Shown here piece after piece: positions 44,670 to 51,912 of a stretch of 64,000 nt of DNA. Where the stretch lies: contig NZ_JAUYSS010000040.1 in NCBI RefSeq assembly GCF_030695525.1, forward strand, positions 1-64,000, in the 5' to 3' direction. Numbering within the stretch: position 1 is the stretch's first letter; each line of letters begins with the position of its first letter. This DNA comes from Daejeonella sp. (lineage in GTDB: Bacteria > Bacteroidota > Bacteroidia > Sphingobacteriales > Sphingobacteriaceae). Made by a program: the position numbers and the translations under genes. The notes below the pieces were generated by a model. The model saw nothing but the letters and a program-made list of their open reading frames with translations. It ran no database searches and was not told the DNA's origin.

Positions 44670-47060
44670 TTATTTTGCTGCCTTCATCATCAATTCAGCT
44701 TTTGATATATTCTCAATTCCTTTGGCCAAAGCATCGGGGGTAAAAGAAATTGAGTCGATGCCCTGGTCGACCAGGAATTGTGAAAATTCCGGAAAATCAC
44801 TCGGTGCCTGACCGCATAAGCCTATTTTGATTCTTGCCTTCTTTGCTGCTGCAATTGCCTGTGCGATTAATATTTTTACTGCTTCATCATTCTCGTCGAA
44901 CAAATGGCTTACAATATCAGAATCTCTGTCAAGTCCAAGTGTCAATTGAGTAAGGTCATTTGAACCAATTGAAAAGCCATCGAACAGCCCTGCAAACTTG
45001 TCAGCCAGTATAACATTACTTGGTATCTCTATCATTACATAGATTTCCAGCCCATTCTCACCACGCTTCAGGCCAAATGTGTCCATGGTATGCAATACTT
45101 TTTCTGCTTCTTGTATAGTACGGCAAAACGGGATCATCACTTTAACATTGCTGAGCCCCATGTCATTTCTTACACGCAATACCGCTTCGCACTCCAGGCC
45201 GAACCCGGGTAGGTATCGGGGGTCGTAGTATCGCGACGCGCCCCTGAAACCCAGCATTGGGTTTTCTTCTTCCGGTTCATAATATTCACCCCCGATCAGT
45301 GATTTATATTCATTGGACTTAAAATCACTCATCCTCAGTATCACCTGATTGGGATAGAAGGCTGCAGCAACTTTTGCTATAGATTCTGCAAGCTTATGTA
45401 CGAAATATTCTGTTTTGTTTTTATAATCCGCAGTTATCTGAGCAATGGTATTCTTTACCGGACTTTTCGGTAAGGTTTCAAATTGCACTAATGCCATGGG
45501 ATGAATTAGAATGCTATTGTTGATTATAAATTCCATGCGTAATAGACCTACACCCTCAGCAGGGTAATGCGATAGTTCAAAAGCCCTGTCAGGGTCTGCC
45601 AGTATAAACATGGGGGTAGTCTTTACCTGGGGCAACTTTGAAAAATCAGTTGTGAATTTTTCGTAAGCAACTGTACCTTCAAGTACGTTTCCCTCATCAC
45701 CTTCAATATTTGCTACTGTTATTATTTGTCCGTCGTGGATCACCTGCGTTGCATTGCCAGTACCTACTACCGCAGCGATACCTAACTCACGCGCTACAAT
45801 AGAGGCATGGCTGGTGCGACCGCCTTTGTTGGTAACGATACTGACAGCTTTTCGCAGCAGCGAATTCCAGTCGGGATTGGTGATATCAGCTACCAGAATA
45901 TCACCATCCTGTAGTTTATGTGCTTCAGATAAAGAATGAATAATGCAGGCACGTCCGCTTATGATCATTTTACCTACCGACTTACCGGTACATAATATTT
46001 TCCCTTTCTCTTTCAGTTTGTAGGTATACACCTTTCCATGTTCTTTCTGCGAATGGACCGTTTCGGGCCTTGCCTGAAGAATATATATTTCATTTGTACT
46101 TCCATCTTTTCCCCATTCTATATCCATTGACATGCCATAGTGCTGCTCAATAGTATGGCTCCATCGGGCTAGCTGCAACACCTCATCGTCAGTTAATATC
46201 CAGGCGGATCGTTTATGCAAGAGGGTCTCTATGTTCTTCACTGGTCTTTCAGCACCAGGCGAATCATCATAAACCATGGTATGCTCTTTAGCTCCCTTCT
46301 GTCTGCTAATAATGGCATTTTTTTCTTGCTGCAAAGTAGGCTTGAACACCCAAAACTCATCTGGTGTTACCGCACCTTGCACAACATTCTCTCCGAGCCC
46401 CCAAGCACCTGTAATGTAAATGGCGTTTTTGAACCCGCTCTCAGGGTCAATAGTAAAGATTACTCCTGCACACCCGAGGTCAGACCTTACCATGTATTGT
46501 ACCCCCACAGATAAACCTACCTGCATGTGATCGAACCCATTGTCAATTCTGTATTTGATTGCGCGATTATTAAAAAGAGATACATAACACTTATGAACTG
46601 CTTCAAGGAGGGCATCCTCACCCCTTATATTGAGAAACGAATCGTGCTGACCAGCAAAACTGGCAGTGGGTAAGTCTTCTGCAGTGGCGCTGCTTCGTAC
46701 AGCCACAGCTACATTGCTATCCTGAGCAGATAAATTGCGGTAAGAATTCAGAATTTCTTCCTTCAAATTCTTGGGCAAGGTGGCATTTGCCATCAAACTC
46801 CTGCACTCCTTTGCGATTTCAGGAAGATTTTCAAGCGTTTCATGGTGTATCGAATCCAATAATTGTTTAAGCCGATCGGTAAGATTATTATCAGATAGAA
46901 AAAGCTGGTAGCCTTTCACGGTAACTGCAAAGCCATCCGGCACCTTGACACCAAGCGGCAGCAGTTTATTGAACATTTCGCCTAATGAAGCATTTTTACC
47001 ACCGACTTCAGGTATTTGCCCGATGTCTAATTTATTAAAGGGAAGGACTAGTGAATTCAT
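44670..47060 (-). CDS. ppsA: Phosphoenolpyruvate synthase
   Basis: This 796-aa enzyme converts pyruvate and ATP to PEP, AMP and phosphate. The N-terminal ATP-grasp-like domain (about 1-340) includes GGKNASLGEM and AVRSSATAEDLPTASFAGQHDSFLN. The swivelling phosphohistidine domain has GGRTSHASIVARELGIAAVVG with the catalytic His. The C-terminal PEP/pyruvate-binding barrel carries GLLRMEF, DFKSNEY, MLGFRGASRYY, IGSNDLTQLTLGLDRDS and GLCGQAPSD. It is complete and of usual length. It is the first gene of a minus-strand series with PfkB and the remnants. Confidence 0.94.
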   Translation of the reverse strand: MNSLVLPFNKLDIGQIPEVGGKNASLGEMFNKLLPLGVKVPDGFAVTVKGYQLFLSDNNLTDRLKQLLDSIHHETLENLPEIAKECRSLMANATLPKNLKEEILNSYRNLSAQDSNVAVAVRSSATAEDLPTASFAGQHDSFLNIRGEDALLEAVHKCYVSLFNNRAIKYRIDNGFDHMQVGLSVGVQYMVRSDLGCAGVIFTIDPESGFKNAIYITGAWGLGENVVQGAVTPDEFWVFKPTLQQEKNAIISRQKGAKEHTMVYDDSPGAERPVKNIETLLHKRSAWILTDDEVLQLARWSHTIEQHYGMSMDIEWGKDGSTNEIYILQARPETVHSQKEHGKVYTYKLKEKGKILCTGKSVGKMIISGRACIIHSLSEAHKLQDGDILVADITNPDWNSLLRKAVSIVTNKGGRTSHASIVARELGIAAVVGTGNATQVIHDGQIITVANIEGDEGNVLEGTVAYEKFTTDFSKLPQVKTTPMFILADPDRAFELSHYPAEGVGLLRMEFIINNSILIHPMALVQFETLPKSPVKNTIAQITADYKNKTEYFVHKLAESIAKVAAAFYPNQVILRMSDFKSNEYKSLIGGEYYEPEEENPMLGFRGASRYYDPRYLPGFGLECEAVLRVRNDMGLSNVKVMIPFCRTIQEAEKVLHTMDTFGLKRGENGLEIYVMIEIPSNVILADKFAGLFDGFSIGSNDLTQLTLGLDRDSDIVSHLFDENDEAVKILIAQAIAAAKKARIKIGLCGQAPSDFPEFSQFLVDQGIDSISFTPDALAKGIENISKAELMMKAAK

Positions 47061-47329
47061 AATTAATGTTTAATAGAAATTATACACTATTGCTACTCAT
47101 AATCAATGACTAAGTCAAAGTTTGAGAGAGATACCAAATTCGAAGATATCGTTACCATTGGTTACAAAAAATGATTCAGGTCAATATAGGGGATGACTTC
47201 TATCAATGCTTAAAGACCGTGAAATGCAAGTTTGGGAAGCTTTTGTATACTGAGTTTTTGCCAAATCCCAAGGTCGGCTAATAATATTGTTCTATAAATT
47301 GAGGTCGCCTTAGCAAACTCGCTCCAGAT

Positions 47330-48181
47330 TTAATAGGCATGCCCTTCAAGCAACTGGTTCAAAATTAGTACAGGCACATCCGAATACATTACCATCTCTT
47401 TTTCTACGCTTTTGTAAAAGAGCTTATGCAAAAAGCTATGCTCTTTATGGATGACAATAATCAGGCCTGCGTGGTGTTCATTGCAAAATTCTCTTATACC
47501 CTTACCTATATTGCGATGATTCGTATAATAATAATCTATGAGATTTCCATCCAACAGCCTGTGTAATTTTCCTATACCCATGATTTGATCAATATCACTG
47601 CTTTCCTCTCCATTAGTGTCAACATTCAAGACCAATAACCTGCATCGGTAATCATTGATGAATTGATTTATCAACATGCGAGGCATTTTTTCCACCTCCA
47701 GGAGATCTGTAGCTAATACCGCGCTATATACCGGTTCAAAAATATAGGCAGTGGGAATAATTAGCACTGGTAAGTGCACGTTTTTAATAAGATCAAATAT
47801 TTGACTTCCAATTAGAAGCATACCTAATGCAGAGCGATTTTTGCTTCCTGCTATTATAAAGTCGACATGATGGTCCCTGGATATGTCTGATACTGCAGTA
47901 ATTAATGGCCTCTCATCAGTGAGCGTTTCTATACGAGTATTAGCATTTCTAAAGGGTTCAAGTGATAACTGTAGATCTTCCATCCGTTGGTTACTCTCCG
48001 CCTTTAAGGAATCGGATTCTACAGTAATGAAGGCAATTTCGCCTGAAGAACCAAGCAGATCGTAATAAGAATTGTATAGGATTATTTTGCTGCTCTCAAA
48101 GGTGCCAGCAAAAGTCAGTGCGTAGCGAGCCGCGTTAAAAGAGCTGTAAGAATGGTCGGTGAGTAGGAGGATTGTTTTCAT
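47330..48181 (-). CDS. Universal stress protein UspA family, tandem-domain type
   Basis: This 283-aa protein starts KTILLLTDHSYSSFNAARYALTFAG (UspA domain 1). DFIIAGSKNRSALGMLLIGSQ resembles the glycine-rich nucleotide loop, and VHLPVLIIPTAY closes the domain. A second, more divergent domain ends DVPVLILNQL. It lies 269 bp upstream of ppsA on the same strand, in a typical Bacteroidota stress/energy cluster. Confidence 0.85.
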   Translation of the reverse strand: MKTILLLTDHSYSSFNAARYALTFAGTFESSKIILYNSYYDLLGSSGEIAFITVESDSLKAESNQRMEDLQLSLEPFRNANTRIETLTDERPLITAVSDISRDHHVDFIIAGSKNRSALGMLLIGSQIFDLIKNVHLPVLIIPTAYIFEPVYSAVLATDLLEVEKMPRMLINQFINDYRCRLLVLNVDTNGEESSDIDQIMGIGKLHRLLDGNLIDYYYTNHRNIGKGIREFCNEHHAGLIIVIHKEHSFLHKLFYKSVEKEMVMYSDVPVLILNQLLEGHAY

Positions 48182-48369
48182 AGTCTAAATAGTTTTAACC
48201 AAAATCGTAACTACATTTGAGTTATTTAATGTCCATAATCATTTTGACCGATGATCTTCATCACATGATGATAATCAGATACTTAGGTGATTTCTCTCAT
48301 AGACGCTAAGACGCAAATGGATACAGGTTATAAAAATCATTCCTTTTAGATGGATATTTCGCGTCTGCA

Positions 48370-48388
48370 ATAAATTAAAAGCTATGGC
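48370..48388. repeat. 19-nt direct repeat, left copy, flanking the hipBST module
   Basis: ATAAATTAAAAGCTATGGC occurs here and again exactly at 50362-50380. The two copies bracket the three hip genes. The right copy is part of a terminator hairpin; the left lacks the matching arm, as if copied by insertion or recombination. Confidence 0.55.
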
Positions 48389-48398
48389 TGGTGAGATG

Positions 48399-48414
48399 GT
48401 GCATTATAATGCAC
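48399..48414. promoter_or_regulatory. HipB operator 1 (palindrome)
   Basis: GTGCATTATAATGCAC is a perfect 16-bp palindrome upstream of hipB. It is the first of three related sites; the centres are 61 bp apart. Confidence 0.7.
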
Positions 48415-48459
48415 CTTAATGCTGAAACATTTATCAGGAACTATGAGATAGTGCAAAAA

Positions 48460-48475
48460 GTGCAGTATAATGCTC
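48460..48475. promoter_or_regulatory. HipB operator 2 (palindrome)
   Basis: GTGCAGTATAATGCTC matches operator 1 at 14 of 16 positions and lies just upstream of the promoter -33 element. Its centre is exactly 61 bp from those of operators 1 and 3. Confidence 0.7.
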
Positions 48476-48481
48476 TTTTTA

Positions 48482-48512
48482 TTTGTTTTATTAAGTATTA
48501 CCACTATATTTG
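48482..48512 (+). promoter_or_regulatory. Promoter of the hipBST operon
   Basis: TTTG (48482-48485), a 19-bp spacer and TATATTTG (48505-48512) match the Bacteroidota consensus TTTG-N19-21-TAnnTTTG exactly. It lies between operators 2 and 3, so repressor binding would flank RNA polymerase. The predicted leader is about 14 bases. Confidence 0.75.
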
Positions 48513-48520
48513 AGTAAATA

Positions 48521-48536
48521 GAGCATTATAATGCAC
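48521..48536. promoter_or_regulatory. HipB operator 3, overlapping the hipB start codon
   Basis: GAGCATTATAATGCAC differs from the perfect palindrome at one position. The ATG at 48531 of hipB lies inside it. Confidence 0.7.
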
Positions 48537-48749
48537 CAAACAGAACTTGTAACAGTCCTTAAAGAAAGGAGAGAGGCCTTGGGCATAACGCAGGCGCATC
48601 TGGCTGAGCTTGCCGATGTAAGCCTGCGGACATTGAAATCCCTGGAGGTTGGAAAAGGCAACCCCACGTTGGAAACCTTAGCTAAACTGATCGAAGTTTT
48701 GGGCATGGAGCTCAAGTTGGAAATAAAAGCACCACAGCACGATAAATAA
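48531..48749 (+). CDS. hipB: HipB-like antitoxin/repressor (XRE helix-turn-helix)
   Basis: This 72-aa protein is mostly one HTH_3/XRE domain (residues 4-60: LKERREALGITQAHLAELADVSLRTLKSLEVGKGNPTLETL). HipB proteins bind palindromic operators as dimers and repress their own operon. Here three palindromes surround the promoter, the third spanning the start codon. The stop overlaps the next start by one base (TAATG). The C-terminal tail is short (APQHDK). Confidence 0.9.
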   Translation: MHQTELVTVLKERREALGITQAHLAELADVSLRTLKSLEVGKGNPTLETLAKLIEVLGMELKLEIKAPQHDK

Positions 48750-49078
48750 TGAGAAAAGCCAATGTTTACCGGAATGGAGAACTGGTCGGCAGTCTTACGG
48801 AAGAAACCGTGGGTCATTATATCTTTGAATATGATGATGAATGGTACCGCGACGACTCAAAGCCCGCTGTAAGCCTCACACTGCCAAAATCTCAGAAAAG
48901 GTATGAAAGCAAGTACCTGTTCCCTTTTTTCTATAATATGCTGAGCGAGGGCGTGAACAAAAAACTTCAGTGCACCCAGTTAAAAATTGATGAGAAAGAC
49001 AGCTTCGGCCTGCTGATGGCTACCAGCCAGCATGATACAATCGGCGCTATCACCGTCAAACCCGCTGACCTAGCATGA
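48749..49078 (+). CDS. hipS: HipS-like small protein (HipA N-terminal domain)
   Basis: This 109-aa protein matches the HipA N-terminal (couple_hipA) domain as a separate gene: RKANVYRNGELVGSLTEE, then FEYDDEWYRDDSKPAVSLTLP and YLFPFFYNMLSEG. In canonical HipA this domain is fused to the kinase. In the HipBST systems it is a separate protein, HipS, which acts as the antitoxin. It overlaps hipB by one base and the kinase gene by four (ATGA), indicating coupled translation. Confidence 0.85.
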   Translation: MRKANVYRNGELVGSLTEETVGHYIFEYDDEWYRDDSKPAVSLTLPKSQKRYESKYLFPFFYNMLSEGVNKKLQCTQLKIDEKDSFGLLMATSQHDTIGAITVKPADLA

Positions 49079-50073
49079 ACTTAAAAGAAATAAAATTTTG
49101 TCCGGGAACTCTTGCAGAAGGATTTGACACGTATAGTCCGCTCTGTCTAAAGAACATGTTCAATAAAAAGAAGGTGAGCCATATCTTGCCTTATGAGGCT
49201 GCGCGCAATGAGGAAGTAGAAGAACAGTTCATTGAAAACCGGAAGCGTATTTCTTTATCGGGTGTTCATGAAAAGCTGAGCATGGTTTTAGAGAAAAACC
49301 AGCTCCGTTTAACCCATCCGGGAGAACAGGGAACTTATATATTAAAGCCAATACCCCGGGATTTGAAAAAAGTTGATCAGGTACCTGCTAATGAACACCT
49401 CACCATGCAGATCGCCAGACAGGTTTACGGTATAAAAACAGCAGAGAACGCGCTGATCTTTTTTCAGGATGGTACTCCCGCTTACCTGACCAAACGCTTT
49501 GATGTGAAAGAGGACGGCACAAAATGGGGAAAAGAAGATTTTGCTTCGCTTGCTCGTCAGTCAACTGATAGTGCCGGACCCAATTTCAAGTATGATTATA
49601 ACTATGAGGCCTTGGGGCTGCTTTTCCAGAAATTCGTCCCAGCCTGGAGGATAGAAATAGAGAAATACTTCGTTATGGTACTATTTAACTATCTTTTTTC
49701 TAATGGTGATGCGCATCTCAAAAACTTCGCGCTACTTGAAAGTGCATCCGGCGACTATTTATTAAGTCCGGCATATGATCTGATCGATACCCGGCTGCAT
49801 GTAGATGATACTGATTTTGCGCTGACAGCGCTTTTTGCAGATAAATTCCAGTCCCGGGCCTGGAAGAACAAAGGTCATGCCTCGGCAGAAGATTTCAGAG
49901 AGTTAGGCAAACGGATCGGTGTGCAGTCCAAAAGGATAGATAAATTATTACCGCCTTTTCTTTCCAAACAAGAACAGGTAGAAAGCCTGATCTCACGCTC
50001 ATTCCTGAACGATCCGGCCAAACGAGCTTACCTGATGCATTATCAAACCAAAAGGAATTACCTGAACGGCTAG
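49075..50073 (+). CDS. hipT: HipT-like serine/threonine kinase toxin
   Basis: This 332-aa HipA C-terminal-type kinase lacks the N-terminal domain, which is encoded separately. Visible features are the serine loop RISLSGVHEK (S60, S62), an SxS arrangement as in HipT rather than the VAGAQEK of HipA, the ATP-contact lysine in YILKPIP (K91), the catalytic loop SNGDAHLKNF (D212, N217) and the metal-binding SPAYDLIDT (D235). Known HipT phosphorylates tryptophanyl-tRNA synthetase and HipA phosphorylates glutamyl-tRNA synthetase; the target here is unknown. Confidence 0.88.
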   Translation: MNLKEIKFCPGTLAEGFDTYSPLCLKNMFNKKKVSHILPYEAARNEEVEEQFIENRKRISLSGVHEKLSMVLEKNQLRLTHPGEQGTYILKPIPRDLKKVDQVPANEHLTMQIARQVYGIKTAENALIFFQDGTPAYLTKRFDVKEDGTKWGKEDFASLARQSTDSAGPNFKYDYNYEALGLLFQKFVPAWRIEIEKYFVMVLFNYLFSNGDAHLKNFALLESASGDYLLSPAYDLIDTRLHVDDTDFALTALFADKFQSRAWKNKGHASAEDFRELGKRIGVQSKRIDKLLPPFLSKQEQVESLISRSFLNDPAKRAYLMHYQTKRNYLNG

Positions 50074-50355
50074 ATCAGCTAATGATATTCAACAACAAAG
50101 CTAACCTGCGAAGAAAAACCGCCCGCTTGTATAGCCTTTATGCCCGACCGGCGGGGCTAAATTTGCGGAGGTGCTGAAATGGATAATTGGCCTTTAAGAA
50201 ATGTTATCTTGGAGCCTGTTACCAATGCGAAATGGTTTAACTATTGTTAATAGCTAGGTGTTAAAGCAAGATCAAGTGTAACCCTAGCCTTAGGCTTATC
50301 GCATCGCCCGATGAAACCCGGCCGATCATCACTAAAAAAAAATGATTCAAAAAAA
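50074..50355. other. Intergenic region after hipT, nothing recognised
   Basis: About 280 bp without a credible open frame or RNA structure, ending in an A-rich run that serves as the T-tract of the minus-strand terminator beyond it. Confidence 0.4.
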
Positions 50356-50383
50356 CCCGCCATAAATTAAAAGCTATGGCGGG
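50356..50383 (-). terminator. Rho-independent terminator (minus strand)
   Basis: CCCGCCATA and TATGGCGGG form a 9-bp stem with a 10-base loop. On the minus strand it is followed by a T-run (A-run at 50351-50355 and beyond on the plus strand). It contains the right copy of the 19-nt repeat (50362-50380). Confidence 0.65.
50362..50380. repeat. 19-nt direct repeat, right copy, flanking the hipBST module
   Basis: This is the exact copy of ATAAATTAAAAGCTATGGC at 48370-48388. Similarity beyond the repeat is partial (GGCTGGTGA versus GGCGGGCGA). Confidence 0.55.
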
Positions 50384-50392
50384 CGAAGTCGG

Positions 50393-50624
50393 GTGGCAGG
50401 ATTAGCTGCGCTGATCCTGAATAGGGGGGCTTACAAACACAAGCCTTACGCTTCTCGTACCTCGAAGCTGGCTTTGTTGTTTTACTTCGTCCCTCAAGGG
50501 CACCGTGATGTTGGGTGTGGCAGGGTTAGCTGCGCTGATCCTGAATAGGGGGGGCTTTACAAACTCAAGCCTTACGCTTCTCGTACCTCGAAGCTGGCTT
50601 TGTTGTTTTACTTCGTCCCTCAAG
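50393..50624. repeat. Tandem duplication of about 125 bp beside tRNA-Pro
   Basis: Two copies (50393-50498 and 50517-50624) share nearly all of about 106 bp, with a few substitutions and a 2-base indel. Each begins with GTGGCAGG(A/G)TTAGCTGCG. GGGTGGCAGGATT of the first copy matches the 3' end of the adjacent tRNA-Pro. A 73-codon frame on the minus strand encodes a repeated peptide, but it probably only reflects the DNA repeat. Confidence 0.75.
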
Positions 50625-50655
50625 CCTTGCAGGCTTGGTGACTTTGTAAAACAAC

Positions 50656-50687
50656 AAAGCCCTTTCTGCTGAAGCAGAAAAGGCTTT
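50656..50687 (-). terminator. Terminator hairpin of tRNA-Pro
   Basis: AAAGCCCTTTCTGCT pairs with AGCAGAAAAGGCTTT (15 bp, one mismatch) eight bases past the tRNA 3' end. On the minus strand it is followed by TTGTTGTTTT. Confidence 0.65.
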
Positions 50688-50694
50688 TCGTTTG

Positions 50695-50768
50695 TCGGGG
50701 TGGCAGGATTCGAACCTACGACCTCCTGGTCCCAAACCAGGCGCGATACCGGGCTACGCTACACCCCG
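50695..50768 (-). tRNA. tRNA-Pro (anticodon TGG)
   Basis: This 74-nt cloverleaf on the minus strand has acceptor arms CGGGGTG/CACCCCG, anticodon stem CCTGG/CCAGG enclosing TTTGGGA (anticodon TGG), and T-arm GTAGG-TTCGAAT-CCTGC. The 3' CCA is not encoded. A terminator hairpin follows. Confidence 0.95.
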
Positions 50769-50954
50769 AACATTTAACAAGAATTGCAGAAGCCTTTCAA
50801 TTGTTAAGGGATTGCAAAGATAGACTTTTCGGCATTTGTGACAAATATTTTTTAAAATAATTTGAACATATTTTACAGGTTTTCCATAACCGGCTGAGAG
50901 ATAGGCTAAAGAATTTATTGGTTTTAGATTATGATCATTTTATTTAATAAAAAT

Positions 50955-50976
50955 AGCCCCGGAATGTTCCGGGGCT
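50955..50976 (-). terminator. Terminator of the OmpA-like gene
   Basis: AGCCCCGGAA and TTCCGGGGCT form a perfect 10-bp stem around TG, 78 bases past the OmpA-like stop. On the minus strand ATTTTTATTAAA follows as the T-tract. Confidence 0.8.
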
Positions 50977-51053
50977 TACAGGTTTATCAGGTTAATCTAT
51001 TCTTAAATGTTCGTGTTAAGGTACCTTCTCATATCTCACATCTCACATCTCAA

Positions 51054-51686
51054 TCAATTCACATGTCCCAGATTAATACCATTAAAAACAATATTAAACT
51101 CTGTTTTTCTGTTTAATTGTTGTACAGCTAAGGAGCAAGAAGGATCATCATTGCATGGGTTTCCCATATTTGGTCTGCCATATTTTTCTATCTGTAAACG
51201 ATCTGCCGAAATTCCTTGGGATATCAGATAATTAATGGCTGATTGAGCTCTGTTTGCGGCAAGTTTTTCATTGTATTTTGACATTCGGCTGTCAGAATAA
51301 GCTGTGGTTGCTACATTGATTCCAGGATTTTCTTTCATCAAAATCACAAGATTATTTAAAACAGGAAGGGCATCAGGACGAATAGAGGCATCGTCTAAAT
51401 CGAAATAGATATCGGCTATTGCAAAGGCTTTTTTCAATGAACTCAGATTGTCAAAAACAAACTGTTCAGATACCATATACATTGCTTTTCTGTACAGTAC
51501 AGCATCAACTTCATTTGCCGTTCTAGTTGAAATTGTATTCCCTGGCTCTAATAAACTGTCATGCGAAACTAAGGTAGAATTATTAACTGCCATGTAGTTT
51601 GCAGATCCGGAAACTTGTGCAAAAACATTATTTATTATAATACTGGTTGAGAGAGTTAATACTGCGATAAATAATTTAGTTTTCAT
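51054..51686 (-). CDS. OmpA-family protein with C-terminal peptidoglycan-binding domain
   Basis: This 210-aa secreted protein has a signal peptide (1-24, ending VFAQ). The C-terminal OmpA domain (about 90-205) includes IYFDLDDASIRPDALPVLNNL and SDSRMSKYNEKLAANRAQSAINYLISQGI, the pattern that binds diaminopimelate in peptidoglycan. The N-terminal part (25-85) is short and has no barrel, so it is a periplasmic or lipoprotein-like OmpA variant. A cysteine pair CNDDPSC lies near the C-terminus. It lies between tRNA-Pro and the eCIS region. Confidence 0.85.
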   Translation of the reverse strand: MKTKLFIAVLTLSTSIIINNVFAQVSGSANYMAVNNSTLVSHDSLLEPGNTISTRTANEVDAVLYRKAMYMVSEQFVFDNLSSLKKAFAIADIYFDLDDASIRPDALPVLNNLVILMKENPGINVATTAYSDSRMSKYNEKLAANRAQSAINYLISQGISADRLQIEKYGRPNMGNPCNDDPSCSLAVQQLNRKTEFNIVFNGINLGHVN

Positions 51687-51912
51687 ATCACTTGTTTTTG
51701 TATTTACTGACTCTTACGGTCATATCATACCAAATGTTTCACAATTATTTGTTTTTTCTCACAATTAATAATGAAAATATCATAAATATACTTTGTGTAT
51801 ATTGAACACTTAATAATTATTGTATATAAGTATTTGATATGTAATGAATTACGATACAATTATGAATATTGCAGAAGCAAAATCAAAAACAAATTGTTGA
51901 CAATCTCATGAC

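Noticed and set aside
48491-48817. 108-codon frame antisense to hipB
   Set aside because: It overlaps the promoter, operators and hipB; the plus-strand gene is strongly supported.
50402-50623. 73-codon frame on the minus strand with an internally repeated peptide
   Set aside because: It follows the tandem DNA repeat exactly, has no signal of translation and no known domain; more likely a by-product of the repeat.
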